Positions 31,901 through 43,015 are shown, counted from the first letter of the stretch. The stretch is 64,000 nt of DNA from Odiellus spinosus (GCA_963920705.1 OY987237.1:14290601-14354600), one strand, 5' to 3'. Made by a program: numbers and translations. The notes: a model not told the origin generated them from the letters alone.

Positions 31901-34900
31901 TGCAATTAAACCCTAGTGATTTATGACATTCTTCCTGGCATTCGTCCATCGAATCCGTGAAGTGAATTTCATCAGCAACTGCCACGGATTGTTTCTTCGA
32001 TGTCTTGTGGTTGCAGAAGCTTCTGGGTTCTTAAAAAAAAAAAGTGCAAAAAGATTTAGTAACGTCATAATATAATTTGCAAACTTATTTATACCTGTGT
32101 AACAATTGTTTTCAAAGTAATCCACAACGAGTCGTGAGCTTTCCAAGGATATTTTCTTATCGAAGGAGGTGTAACGACTGTAGGGGCTTAATCTACACTC
32201 GGTTACTTGATAATTGAAGTGAGCCGAACGGCATTGAAATAAGGAGTATTTGAGGCAAGCCGCCATACATTCCTCCTTAGTATTAGCATCGACCAGAACC
32301 CGATCGTACTCGTGACCGACCAATTCCTTTCCTCTGATTCGTTCAAAAGCCCAATCACGTGAACATTTAGAACCATCTACAATATTATACCGGCGTGATA
32401 TCAAAATTTACGGTTACTCCCGGGACGTGGGTGTTGTCAGTACTGACCTGGTAGACATATCTTCTCGAAGTAATTGAAGGATTCCATATCTCGTAGGATG
32501 GCATCGGGTCCGCTTTTCAGGTTGTCGGCGTTGTATTGGCAAGTTCCTTTCTTGTAGTCTATGTTAACCGATCTGCACATGGCTTCGGCGCGACACATAC
32601 TTAGGCATTGTTGAGGGGCCAGGTTATTAGTCACTTTGTAAGGGTTAACGTCCAAGACGCTGCTAGGCAAGAGTTCAAATTGCACGTCTTGCATATCGCA
32701 CGCTGCAATTACATAAATATTCATACCTTTATTACTAAATGGCAATTTTAGATTTTCTGTATTAACCAAATGAATCTTTTTTTTTTTTTTACTAATTGGA
32801 AAGTTTAAAGGTTATCCGTTTAAGTCTACGTATATTTGATTTATTTCAAACCCGCGCAGTTTTAATATTAATAAACTAACCATCTAAATTTCTGGCAATC
32901 TCGTAATAGTTCAAGTTACTGGACGGTCGAAAACTACCGGGTGATTGAAACAAGCCGGCTCTGTTCTGATGGGTCAAACCGCAAAAGGGTTGACCAGAGC
33001 GTCTTCCGAAGAGGAACGAACGACACGGAAAAAGAGCGTTGCGAATACACAACTCTCCACATTCTCCGACCGAAACACCGCGGTACTCCATCAAACTGTA
33101 AGGATGTTCCACGTTACCCAACAAGACGATCTCCGCCGTGTTGCTCTCTTCCGCTGAAAAGAAAGACGAAAGGGTAAGCGAAAAACTATTAATTATCCTT
33201 GACATTCCGGGAGGGGGATGTTGGCTAATCGCGTACCTGGTTTATAAGCGCAAATGTTATCGAAATAACTGATTGCTTCCGACTTGGCCGTTTGAAAATG
33301 GGTGTGTCGACTGAACCTGTCGTAACGGCTTAGTTTGCAAGTCGAATTAGATCGGTCGTATTCCGCCGAACGACATACGAAACTATCTTCGGTTAGACAC
33401 AATTCCAAGCATTCCGTTTGGGTCACATTGTCCACTATCTTGTTGTCGTGACCCTCGAGTTCCACTCGTGGTAATTTCTCAATTACGAACAGTTTGTCGC
33501 AAGCTCCTGTAATTTATAACACATTATATTAATTACTAACGGATTATTAGTGAAATATATTTAACTAATTACTAAAATACGATTAATTAGTCAAAATTAC
33601 ATTCATTAATATTAGTCAGTTTCGTTTATTTTAACTTATATTTTAATAAAAAGGAAATTAAGATCATTAATAAACTAAGACCATTAAAATATTATTAATT
33701 AATTAAAATATAATTCATTAATTTCAATACTATTAATTATTTAAAAGACAATTCATTAATTTCAATACTATTAATTATTTAAAATACATTTCATTAATTT
33801 CAATACTAGTAATTATTTAAAATGCAATTAATTAAAACACCAATTATTAGATAAAATATTAATTATTTTGAAGGATAAATAAGATAACTAATTAGAGTAT
33901 ATTTAATTTTTTTATTCTTGTTTGAAATTATTTGCTATTTATAAGAAGTTATTCATAGCGCACGAATTCATGTTTTATTCAAACCTAAATTTCGTATCGG
34001 AGTATAAATTGATTTTTAGACGCGTGAAATACCGACCTAGGGCAACCCTCGCTTATCTACTACAACTTATTTCCTAGTCACTCTAGTCATCAGACTCAAA
34101 TACCCCCGGGAAATGCTTCTTATATCAGCTGAGTATAAATCTGAATTTAACAAGTATATAAATTTACGCATTCCGTGCACTAAACTGAGAAGTATTATGT
34201 CTTTAACCTGTAATTTGACTTAAAGGGAGGCTGATGAGTATTAAATCATTCGGTAAATGTCTCTGAATTGTGCAAAAAATCGGAAGAGATTCAGATTTTG
34301 TCATTGAATTAAAAGGAGAACCTCTGACTAATCAAAAGACTCCATACTTTTGGCTTTATAAAATATTCGTGACACGCGCGATTGTGCGCGTGAAAATGAA
34401 CGAGATTTAGCACGATTCAAAGATAGTGCGTCAGCACGTGTCGCGGGTATTTGACTAAGCCAAAGGTGGGGCGTCTTTTGATTAGTTGGAGGTTCTTCTT
34501 TTAATTGAAAGTAAAAATCAGGTTTCAGTTAATTAACTTCCTATAAAATTCTAACATTTCGTTATTTTGGAGCTATAATTATAATATACATTTGGCATTA
34601 TGGACCTATAATACCTATTATTATTTAAGGATTTTGGGCTGGGTGGCCTGCGCTCCTTTTGCCTTTTTACCCTCCCTTTAAGTGTATTCCACCCTGATTT
34701 GTAAAGCACGTTCGCAACTGGGTTCCCTTTACATAAAAGTAAACAAATCTATAGAAATCTTTAGAGATATGGGCAGCGTAGTTTTACGCGTGTTGACAAA
34801 CTAAAGGTGGTATAAACTACCGAGGTAAATTTTGCAACAAACTTGACATGAACATGATTTTTAAGTTACGCCGATTAGGGTGTTTGGTGTTTTTAACCTA

Positions 34901-37555
34901 AAATACCGGTTTATTATCAAAAAGCCCTCGGGGAATCAGGAAATGCAACGTACCTTCCAAACAAACTTTGTCGAAACGATAAATTCCATTTTGCTTGGGA
35001 AAAGTTCCTATTTCTTGAAGGATTCTGGGTTTGACGTCGATTAGTTGACACAAAGTATCGGAATTATTATGATAGAAGGTGACCGATCCACACCGGTCGT
35101 CTTGACGACATTTCTGAACGCACTCGCTAACGTTTCGCCCCGGGTATGATTCGTAAGGCAGGGCGTTCAGTTTTCCATTTGATGTTAGAACGAAAGATTC
35201 CTTTCCTCGCAGACACAAACCTGTTACTGTAATTATACGTAATTATAATTAAGGGGTTCGTTAGTTCGTTTAATTGTTCCCATTGTTAATTTATTTATTT
35301 TTCAACGCTGCTAGTTTTGTTATTCTTAATTACATATGATAATTAATACTTAATTTTCCATATATTTGGGTACTGTACCCGTATCATTAATAGTACCGTA
35401 TGACGTGTCATTATATTATAATTAATATGAAATTTATTCGATATATTTTTAATATTTGGGTTAAATGACCTTCTTGGGATTTAATTTTTTTTTTTTTATC
35501 TTCATTTGGCAGCACGTAATAAGCTAAGATAAGCTTTTTTTGTTACGATTTGTATAACTATATTTAACTGAAACCAGAAGCCGATGAAACCCTCCTTTGA
35601 AGTCTATTACTACCGGGTATTGTCTACCCCTCGCTGTATGGGTTAGTTTCAAAAAGCGCGATTCGAACGCCTCCTAACGGTAGATATTTTCAGAGCGAGA
35701 GTTCGTCTAGCGAATATCTCTTGCAGCCTCGGAGTTCGTCAAAAAAACGTCGTCGTTTGTGGAGAGAGAGAATTTCCAATTTTCCGTAGACAGGGGGTAT
35801 GAAGTAGGACCCCTCCGATCTCGTAAAATTGTGAATTTTACCCATACAGAGAGGAGCGCTATATAGAACATTAGAGTAGTAGACTTCAAAGGAGGGTTTC
35901 ATCGGCTTCTGCTGAAACCTATCTTTGCGCGTGATTTCAATTTAAGATGTGACAGCCTCACTTTAAGAACTCCCAATTTTTTGCTTCTTGAAGTTGCCGC
36001 CTCTTATCTAAATTTTTCGGACTACTTTAGTTACGCCCTGGGAAACGATTCGAAACGGGTTCATTTTCTTTTGAAGATTTCTAGATTTGAAACAGATTTG
36101 TCAATGTTTTTGACTATAGCTGATAAAATGTTAAATATCATATTTTTATTGGGATAAGTTCATTAAGCTAGGAGATTGACCTTTAACCCCCTTTTTAGAC
36201 ATTTATAATCTTGGTGGAGGACTTCTTCAGAATAGTTTACATAAATTAGACCCATTTTTTCTCTAATATGAGCAACGACTTGAATGACTTAAACAGAGAA
36301 TTCAACCTTACGGATTTTTTATTGATTCTTTATCGTTTAAATAGCCCTAAATACTAGTGAAAAAATTTACGAACAAATATTAAACTAGAAATAAATTTAA
36401 AACTTACCCGAAAAATAGGCTTAGCGGGATTCATGGAGATCAGCTGATTTCCTCGCGTTTAAGGTCAAGCGACCAATCGAACGCGATTGTAAGTCTGTTG
36501 TTCATTGGTCGCTAGACCTTAGATGGATGCAATTCAGGATTTAGATGAATCCCCTTAAGCCTATTTTCCGGATAAGTTTTAATTTTATTTTTAGTTTAAT
36601 ATTTGTTTTGTAAACTTTTAATCGGTGGATTAGGCCTATTTAAACGATGAGGAATCGACGTTTGGCCCTAGTAATTCCCCTTAATTATTGGAAAAATATT
36701 TTTTATTTCTGTTGAATTATTTATCCTGGAGGCTATTGATTTTTTTAACCATTCGATTATGTATAATTATAAATAATTATTTCTTATCGATTGATTTTAA
36801 GTCTCACGGGTTTTGGACAAACTTGACCTTGAACCCCATTAACTTTACAAATGATCTTTAATTACGTTCTATAATTTTTTGTTCAAATAATGTCAGGAAA
36901 TATTTATCATTTGTGGCAATAACGATCGACGCTTGAGGCTATTATAATTTATGGGATAAATTATTTCGTGTAATATTAGAGATATAATTCCCTCCAGGGA
37001 ACTGTAGAACATCTAGCTTAAGGCAAGTTATTCCAGACTCTTGAGAAACATTCCATCGTGAATCACGTAATTAAAAAAGGGTTGACATAGGAAAAGTTTA
37101 GTCAATATAAAAAACCGGCTTTTAATCCTAATTTAAGTTAAATATAGAAAAAATATCTTTAAAATATATGTTTTGCTTGTAAACTAAATTACAAGGAAAT
37201 ATTATCCTAGAAATATTTACCTTAATCGAAAGTAGGCTTAACAAGGATCTATTAAACGCGTATGAATGAATAAAAGCGCGTGCTTCTTGAGACTATAGTT
37301 TGAAACGATTGGACGGAGACTGAGATCTCCATTTAAAGAGAATCCATTTTTAGCTCCAAGTTTCCCTTTAAGCCTGTTTTACGCCCAATTTATTTGTAGT
37401 ATAATTTTTTTATTAACCAATTAAAATATTGATTTAAAATAAAAAAATATTTAAATACCTGCTTGGTAAAGGTAGCACGTTGTAATAACCAAGTAAATTA
37501 ATTTATTCATATTTTTATTGATTCTCGTCTTCAGCGTGAGAAGTTGCAAAATTCC
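28720..37555 (-). CDS. Signal peptide + six PAN domains + ZP domain transmembrane protein (complete, 13 coding exons)
   Basis: Coding exons in transcript order: 37510-37459, 35220-34954, 33506-33237, 33153-32881, 32702-32448, 32376-32095, 32029-31772, 31707-31335, 31276-31134, 31066-30985, 30775-30622, 29893-29653, 28943-28720. Every junction is GT-AG, phases agree, and the lengths sum to 2874 nt, exactly 957 residues plus a stop. Domain order: signal peptide 1-17, PAN domains at about 18-106, 107-196, 197-287, 288-372, 373-466 and 467-552, ZP at about 553-815, KRRRR at 825-829, membrane helix at about 908-930, tail of 27 residues. PAN domains mediate protein or sugar contacts and ZP domains polymerise, so a secreted or cleaved apical matrix component is the likely role. 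It is a paralogue of the convergent + strand gene. The CDS starts at ATG 37510; the exon extends to 37555 as 5' UTR behind an acceptor, so an upstream non-coding exon is expected. Confidence 0.88.
28988..29283. mobile_element. TTAA-flanked AGGGAG-family element
   Basis: TTAA-AGGGAGAATGCATCC...CTTCACCCTCCCT-TTAA, 296 bp, in the last intron of the minus-strand gene. Interior has inverted ATAATCTCCGACT and AGTCGGAGGTTAT blocks. Confidence 0.75.
29284..29625. mobile_element. Fragment of the 4339-type element
   Basis: Contains AAATAGATCTAATCCATTATT, the mirror AGATTAAGCCTATTTAAACG and central inverted TTGTTAACGACGAG blocks; outer ends are lost. It abuts the 28988-29283 element and reaches within ~30 bases of exon 29653-29893. 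Confidence 0.65.
29653..29893 (-). CDS. Exon: last ZP-C cysteine and furin-type site
   Basis: Acceptor TAAATTAG; donor ATTG|GTGAGT. 241 nt, phase 0-1. It encodes VLCQIPTGRSEDD, then the basic GKRRRRGAAG and a glycine/serine-rich stretch. Transposon-derived sequence begins only about 30 bases past the donor. Confidence 0.87.
30000..30515. repeat. Degenerate ~24-bp minisatellite in an intron
   Basis: About 20 units of a CATAATACCCATGAATTGTATCT type with drifting middles (AATTTAATCAC, ATTGTATCT, TTTACTCTATAACAA). It fills most of the 728-base intron between exons 30622-30775 and 29653-29893 of the minus-strand gene. Confidence 0.9.
30622..30775 (-). CDS. Exon: ZP-C cysteines
   Basis: Acceptor GGTCTTAG; donor CCC|GTAAAT. 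154 nt, phase 2-0. It encodes GCPVEVKMM, YLEAFTFTGSSLLELEAEV and ETCRESCKP. Length and phase are identical to + strand exon 23306-23459. Confidence 0.88.
30985..31066 (-). CDS. Exon: ZP-C core
   Basis: Acceptor TTTGACAG; donor ACGGG|GTAAGA. 82 nt, phase 1-2. It encodes DTYGIFIRNLVAKDG, then NLTLIDNTG. Length and phase are identical to + strand exon 23162-23243. Confidence 0.87.
31134..31276 (-). CDS. Exon: ZP linker / start of ZP-C
   Basis: Acceptor TTCCACAG at the end of a 58-base intron; donor GAAG|GTACGA. 143 nt, phase 2-1. It encodes LDSSDQSRSSPTMPDVSMHV and SVSLGELLRVQVRMSDEG, aligning with the + strand SSPNVTMRI and QVGDPLALRFEIMDPG. Confidence 0.82.
31335..31707 (-). CDS. Exon: complete ZP-N
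   Basis: Acceptor GTTAAAG; donor ATCAC|GTGAGT. 373 nt, phase 1-2. It encodes VTVECGQD, LFNGKVYTKPKPSDCV, then GVYCSYDIGNKTEEVTLNIT. The + strand paralogue splits this region into two exons with a 5.8-kb intron. It also carries an insertion around GTEREVSNDCSYIYTPRRKE, which adds a cysteine not present in the paralogue. Confidence 0.9.
31772..32029 (-). CDS. Exon: PAN domain 6 (adjacent to ZP)
   Basis: Acceptor TTTTTTAAG; donor GATG|GTAAGA. 258 nt, phase 1-1. It has SFCNHK, DECQEECH, FNCRAYSYD, RMCSLSHQNR and TACYD. The end is homologous to the + strand PAN exon (LSHH and ASCYN). Confidence 0.9.
32095..32376 (-). CDS. Exon: PAN domain 5
   Basis: Acceptor ATTGTAG; donor ACAG|GTATAA. 282 nt, phase 1-1. 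It has SKCSRDWAFERI, EECMAACL, FQCRSAHFNY, TECRLSPYSRY and NNCYTG. Confidence 0.9.
32448..32702 (-). CDS. Exon: PAN domain 4
   Basis: Acceptor AATTGCAG; donor CCAG|GTCAGT. 255 nt, phase 1-1. It has ACDMQDVQ, QQCLSMCR, AMCRSVNID, GTCQYN and KICLPG. Confidence 0.9.
32881..33153 (-). CDS. Exon: PAN domain 3 (variant)
   Basis: Acceptor CTTTTCAG; donor GATG|GTTAGT. 273 nt, phase 1-1. It has GECGELC, FPCRSFLFG, PFCGLTHQNR and a final NYYEIARNLDG, where neighbouring PAN domains have a cysteine. The first cysteine also appears to be lacking (AEESNTAEIV). So the outer disulphide pair is missing while the inner ones remain. Confidence 0.88.
33237..33506 (-). CDS. Exon: PAN domain 2
   Basis: Acceptor AATTACAG; donor CCAG|GTACGC. 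270 nt, phase 1-1. It has GACDKLF, TECLELCL, FVCRSAEYD, STCKLSRYD and NICAYKP. The CRSA-Y-----C-LS-YDR pattern is typical of arthropod PAN repeats. Confidence 0.9.
34224..34677. mobile_element. TTAA-flanked AGGGAG-family element
   Basis: TTAA-AGGGAGGCTGATG...TTTACCCTCCCT-TTAA, 454 bp, in the intron between PAN exons 1 and 2. Interior inverted blocks GAGAACCTCTGACTAATC and GATTAGTTGGAGGTTC, and CACGCGCGATTGTGCGCGTG, are shared with 58291-58889. Confidence 0.8.
34954..35220 (-). CDS. Exon: PAN domain 1
   Basis: Acceptor TAACAG; donor GGAAG|GTACGT. 267 nt, phase 1-1. Cysteines in GLCLRG, SECVQKCR, DRCGSV, TLCQL and KVCLEG follow the PAN spacing. Confidence 0.87.
35575..35911 (+). mobile_element. 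MITE family 1, copy 5
   Basis: 337 bp; 7-bp duplication CTGAAAC. Located in the intron between the signal-peptide exon and the first PAN exon of the minus-strand gene. Confidence 0.92.
36311..36660. mobile_element. 4339-type element, both ends eroded
   Basis: Same mirror halves and central GGTC-AGCGACCAAT palindrome as 4339-4772, without the AGGGAG termini. In the first coding intron of the minus-strand gene. Confidence 0.75.
37459..37555 (-). CDS. Exon: 5' UTR end, ATG and signal peptide
   Basis: Acceptor CCTTTTCAG before 37555; ATG at 37510-37508; donor GCAG|GTATTT. The coding part is 52 nt, phase 1, encoding MNKLIYLVITTCYLYQA, a short basic then hydrophobic secretion signal. The phase fits the next exon and gives AGLCLRGKE at the join. 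It lies 2.2 kb upstream of the first PAN exon and was found by looking for a phase-1 signal exon. Confidence 0.78.
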
Positions 37556-38088
37556 CTGAAAAGGAAAAAAAATTAAGATAAATTTAATAAAGAAATTAAA
37601 TTTATAATTAAACGCTGATAGCATAATTCGCGTGATGTTAATAATTAGTAAAACCGTGATAAATTCGCTATATGCATATGGTTAAATATATATTTTTCTT
37701 TATTTTACCTTAAGGGGGATTCAAGATATAAATTTTATAATAACCCCCTACCTGTGGATACAGCCATGAAATTTTAAATCGCACGTTTTTCCAGAGAAAA
37801 TAATTTTGAAAGAATTAAAAAGTGTGAAACTTGATATGAAATTATTCTAAATTTTATCTCGAACATCGGAAAATATTCACCTTTTCAGACATAATTCATA
37901 ATTTTTAGCCTAGTTCAAATATTTCCGTGGAAAAAAATATTTTTTAACTTTCTTCCTGGCCGATCCTATTATTTAAAGAGATAGTGAAATGTTTTAATTA
38001 ATTATTTTCCTCGAATTTGAAATAATAACTTTTTATATAGACTTTATTTTAATATTTTAAATTTTCTTTACAACGTTTTGTTGTTCAG

Positions 38089-38453
38089 GGTTGCCACCGG
38101 TCAGGGAAAACAGAGAAAAGTCAGGGAATTTGAAAATGAACCAAAGTAGTCAGGGAAAAGTCAGAGAATTTTAAGATATTTTAAAAAGTCAGGGAATTTA
38201 AAGATCTTTCAAGAAGCCAGGAAACTCCAATCATTATCTGCCGGAAAAGATTCTCAGCTGACGGCGTGTCAGTTGTATATATTAGAACAAAGATACTCGT
38301 GCAAAAAGTTTGGCGAACGCAATTATATAAAAATTAAAAGGTTACAAATTGGGTAGAATTAGCTGAAACGGTCAGGGAAAATCGTTGGAAAAGGTCAGAG
38401 AAAAACCTGAAAAAGTCAGGGAATTTGAATCTGAAAAAATTGTGGCAACCCTG
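38089..38453. mobile_element. Possible hAT-like non-autonomous element
   Basis: CAGGGTTGCCACC at the left and GTGGCAACCCTG at the right are inverted. The interior repeats GTCAGGGAA(A/T)TT. CAGGG-type ends suggest hAT, but no matching 8-bp duplication was found. A related AGGGCTGG...ACCCTG region lies at 20339-20668. Confidence 0.5.
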
Positions 38454-39112
38454 TGAAAGGTCACCCTATTTCTCTGATTTCTGATTGCGTTTTTATATTT
38501 ATTTTTGATTACTAATATTCTTGTATCATTTCACTTTCCCTTGAACTAAATCAAGATCACAACAGAGATTGTTGCGGAGGCCAATAGACTCATTTAAATA
38601 AAGCTAGAAGAGAATCGTGTAGAACGTAATTTCATATTTTCTTTAGTTTAGGCACCACCAAAGGGTCCATCAACAAAATATTTTTAAATTAATGAAGGGG
38701 TGTAAAAGTGTTTCTTAAAACTTGAACCCGTTACCAAAAAACCTACAATGATTATATACGGCGCGTGAATACCGGTTTTGAAGATAATTTATACTGTTAT
38801 CTTTAATTAAATCTTATTCTTAATAACAATTAAAAGGGCATTGCAACTTTGAAATCGTTAAAAAAAAATTTCGTTTTGAAAATATTGGAATTATAATAAA
38901 CAATAATTTGAATGTCTGCAGCGAGAAGAACCAGTTTCCGGAATTATAGGATGTATAATTTGGGAGAAAATGAAACGATATCATACGTGTACGTGGACTT
39001 TCATTTTATTTGATAAGGAAGATATTTAAGCCTAACGGGCAATCGTGTAAAAATCTTCCTACAAACTGGTGTAATTAGAAATTTTGACAAGTTGGAAAAA
39101 CCCAAATAATTC

Positions 39113-39448
39113 CAGAAGCCGATGAAACCCTCCTTTGAAGTCTATTACTCCCGGGTCTTGTCTACCCCTCTCTGTATGGGTTATTCTCAAAAGGCGCGAT
39201 TCGTACGCCTCCTAATGGTAGATGTTTTCGGAGCGGGAGCTCGTCGAGCGAATATCTCTAGCAGCCTCGGAGTTCGTCCAAAAACGTCGTCGTTTGTGGA
39301 GAGAGAGAATTTCCAATTTTCCGTAGACAGGGGGGATGAAGTAGGACCCCTTCTAACTCGTAAAATTGGGAATTTTACCCATACAGAGAGTAGCGCTATA
39401 TCGAACATTGGAGTAGTAGACTTCAAAGGAGGGTTTCATCGGCTTCTA
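39113..39448 (+). mobile_element. MITE family 1, copy 6
   Basis: 336 bp; 7-bp duplication ATAATTC. The last base of the right end is changed (CTTCTA). Confidence 0.91.
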
Positions 39449-39870
39449 ATAATTCTTAAGCCTCGTTCTGACGTAGACTAAAAAGTTTTGTTTCCGTTCA
39501 TCGACTATAAACTAAAAGCTAAAATCAAATGAAGGGGACTTAATTGCGCCAAAATTAACAATACACAAAAACACAGTTAACAAATCTTCGTACAGCCATG
39601 GGAAAAAAATCTCAAAAACGTTTTTTTTTTTTTTGGCATGGCAGGGCTCCCACTAGGTCCCTAATATACCTAAAACCCCCTACTTTTTTTGAGGTCCCTA
39701 GACCACCATAAAATCGTGATTTGGTCCTTAAATCATCATATTTCTAGTAAATTTGGTAAATTTGGTTGGACAAGGTTTTCATATTTGTTTTTTTCTTTCT
39801 CTCAATTAAAGTTGAACTAATGGTCAAAATTAATATAGTTTGATAATCCCTTTAATTTCGTTAAAGTAGT

Positions 39871-39871
39871 T

Positions 39872-39910
<39 letters not shown>
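39871..39910. repeat. Poly-T tract
   Basis: About 40 consecutive T residues ending before CATTCAAC. A shorter run of about 29 T lies at 1779-1807. Either could be the copied tail of a retroposed sequence on the minus strand. Confidence 0.85.
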
Positions 39911-40409
39911 CATTCAACAAGCAAGGTTTGGGAATAATTTGGGTAATTTTTTGCTCTGTATTATTATTAAAACCGCTAATTTAATAGCTGAGAGGCTAAA
40001 ATCAGATTAGGTTTTAGACTGTAATGTATACGTGTGTACAGTAATAAATTAGCTAAGATTGCTCGTGGTATTATCATAAATTACTCGTTATATTATTGTA
40101 GATAAGACTTGAGTGATCGAAATAACTCTGGTGTTGGTGGTAACTTTTATATCTAGGGAGTGGTTGTTTTCGTGCACTCGTGAGAATTTTTCTTCAGGGT
40201 TTAAGTTTAGGTTTTTAAAGAGCATCATGTTTCGTAATTGTTTCAGTGGAGAAAAAATTAATATTTCCACAGATTAATCGGTGTTTTCTGGTGGTTCGCT
40301 ATTAAAAAATATCAAATTTTGATGGTAGATATGTCAGTTGTTTTCTGAGAGATCATTTTTCTTAGTATTTATATTCGTAACTGTAGGGTTAAATGAATTT
40401 TGAATTTAA

Positions 40410-40941
40410 AGGGAGAATGAAACCTAAAAAACAAGTGTTTTTTATCGATTCCTTATAGTTTTAAATATGCCTAATCCACCATAGTCCTTATATGGGGAGT
40501 CCCTGCTATTTTATTAAACCAATGGCTGGGCTTCTTTTTTTAGTTGGAGGCCCTCCTTTCAATAGATGATTATATAAATAGCTCAGTTCGGCTTGATCAA
40601 CTTGTTAGTTTAGCGGCCGCGTCACTGTAGACGTCACTCATCCCCTAGAGTTCCGGATGTATAAAGAGCGCAGGCGCGGAGAAAGCGGGCGTTAAGCTTG
40701 AGAGTAAAACCAGAGATCTTTAGAATTTTGTCATTCTGCCTGCGGGCGCCGTGTTTCTGTACAAGAAACGTCACAGGTGACGTCGACGCTCAACTTACGA
40801 AAAAGGACTCCTCCCTTTTATATATTTATCTATTCTATCCCAAAATCAGAGAGTTGTTCTACAATGAACAAGGCAAACTTTTCTTATTTGTAGAAGTTGA
40901 ATCCATAAAAATAATCCTTCATTATCCTATTCACACTCCCT
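40410..40941. mobile_element. TTAA-flanked AGGGAG-family element, composite interior
   Basis: TTAA-AGGGAGAATGAAACC...ATTCACACTCCCT-TTAA, 532 bp. The left 90 bp match the 4339 type, then the sequence changes to a GC-richer unrelated segment (40600-40800). Confidence 0.7.
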
Positions 40942-41222
40942 TTAAGCACTGTTTCATATAAACATTAGTTTTATGACTTCCCATCAAAATCTTAGACGCA
41001 AATGAAATTGAGTACCGTATATTGACTGGATAAAGATTGCAATGACGCAAGGTTTAGCCATTAAAAAAAAGGGATGTGTCTATATTATTATTGCCAGGAT
41101 CCATTTGTACATCGCCTCGCGGTTAAAGATATCAAAATGTTCCGGCTTTGCTTTCTTTCTAATATCACGGTGTGTCCCCCGTATCATTTATTCAGGGTTA
41201 TCGCACTTTTAGCAGCTCCGGG

Positions 41223-41426
41223 CTAAATATCTCCGTTTCCCTTTAATAACCAGAGAGGCAGTGACTCGATGCGAACGCGCCCTCTATCTCTAAGCGCGTC
41301 CAATTCTGATCTATCCCGATCAAAAATATACCCTTCAATTGTCAAGCGTATGTCTTTAATTAAACTTTTGATAGAATATCTTTGCCCAATGTTCTTGATG
41401 AAACCTACTTGTTGGTCAGTTTTCAC
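41223..41426 (-). other. Unidentified 67-codon open frame
   Basis: Charged, protein-like composition (IKSLIKDIRLTIEGYIFDRD, RSELDALRDRGRVRIESL), no cysteines, no recognised domain, no repeat copy in the window. Could be a decayed exon. Confidence 0.18.
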
Positions 41427-41904
41427 CAGGGGCTGATCATTCCACGTAATCGCTGTACAAACCTGTAGTTTTTGACCTTATTAAAATGATTACCTAACTG
41501 AGGACGTATTTAGCTTTCCTAAAGTTAAGTTAATCTTAATAATTTGAAACTGATACTTCGTGAAAAACAAAATTTTTAAATTGTATTTAAAACTTAAAAA
41601 GTAACGTAATTGGGTAATCGGTGTACAGATTTTAAGGAACCTCTCAAATTTTGGTATAATACTCAGTTCATAATAATATTTTCATCTTATATGAAAGGCA
41701 AAGTTTCAAAATGTAGAAAACAAAAGTTATAATCTCTAAATTATTTTTGATCGAGTTGCTACCTCACTTCAGAGTCCTAACAATAGATGGCGTTAGGAGC
41801 TTTATCAATTTTGGAAATCAATCGACAGTATTGCCAGATTTATTGGCAGTGTATACGCCAAACCAATGAGAAACGAGTGTGCTATGACGTATAATGTCGT
41901 TGTT

Positions 41905-42003
41905 TTCCTAGGGGGCAGACACTCTTGGATAGCTTTGACAGTACATATTGAATTCAAACTCTTGTGAACTCTTGTAGTACATAGAGTTGAAAAAGTTCTA
42001 CAC
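41905..42003. mobile_element. GAGTTCA-rich element, partial
   Basis: Starts with GGGGGCAGACACTCTTGGAT and holds GCTTTGACAGTACAT and ATTCAAACTCTTGTGAAC words shared with 58305-58466; the right end is not recognisable. Confidence 0.4.
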
Positions 42004-42618
42004 CACAAAAATGCTAATATTTTTCGTTATAATAAAAGTTTAAAGGGGTTTTCTACGTATTGAAATATTATTTTATTCTAGAACTAATCCTTTTAATATT
42101 AACGGGGTTGAAATTTAAATTAGTTCGTGCTATAAAATAGGCTTAGCGATACGATAAAATTATAAAAAAAAGGCTTAACTTCTTTAACAGCCTTGGAATG
42201 ACCCAAAATTATCATAAAACAACACGTTTTACAATGAATATTTTTAGGTACCTTCCAAGCTTGTAATCGCAAAGCGACTAAAATTAAATTAATCCTGATA
42301 TTTCAAAAAAGGTGTCCTACCTTTAGAAATGATTTCCCAGCGCCTTACTTTTCGAGGAAACTATATTTTACTAAAACTTTTTAAAAACGTTTATCACAGC
42401 CGCATGTTTTTTTTTTTTGGAGTTTTTGTTGAATAAAAACAAACGTTTTAGGAAGTTTCCAAAGTTTCAAAAGTTCTCAGGGTTGTAGAAATCGAATCTA
42501 ATATTTCATCTAGTTTCGGTTACGGTTATAGTAATAGATAATGCCAATTTTTTTGATGGATTATGGCTAAAATCGCTAAGCCTAAAAAAGAACTATTGTT
42601 ATTTGTTGTGGTATATTT

Positions 42619-42822
42619 TTGGCTCTCTTTTGGAATCCACGTCCCAGTCTGACAACCGGCTCCAGACTCCGCTGGCCGCACTTTCTAGGCGTTCGTGAGT
42701 TCAGAATTTTCCCGATGCCTTCCCTAACACACGGTTTCCCCTTCGACGAGTTTACCTTCCCCGGTCATTTTGCTAAGCTACCCTCCCAACATCCAAACAG
42801 TTTTCAAGGGCCACGAATGTAA
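42619..42822 (+). other. Unidentified GC-rich 67-codon open frame
   Basis: The stretch is clearly richer in G+C than its flanks. The frame reads RLRWPHFLGVREFRIFP, then HGFPFDEFTFPGHFAKLP. No family recognised and no splice context resolved. Confidence 0.18.
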
Positions 42823-43015
42823 TTCCGCCGCGAGAGGAAAAAAAAAAAAAAAAAATGCCTCATCAGATGATGGTAATGATTAGGACCCGTTCGCATTGAC
42901 ATTGAATACCATCAAAGGTGAAGGGGAACGAAAATCAACTCGTAGAAATGCTCTGATCTTTCTGAATGGTTGAATATTTATTCGCTTCTGCGTAGATATG
43001 TCATTTCGGTATGGA

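Noticed and set aside
32941..33177. Plus-strand frames over PAN exon 3
   Set aside because: Shadows of the minus-strand PAN exon.
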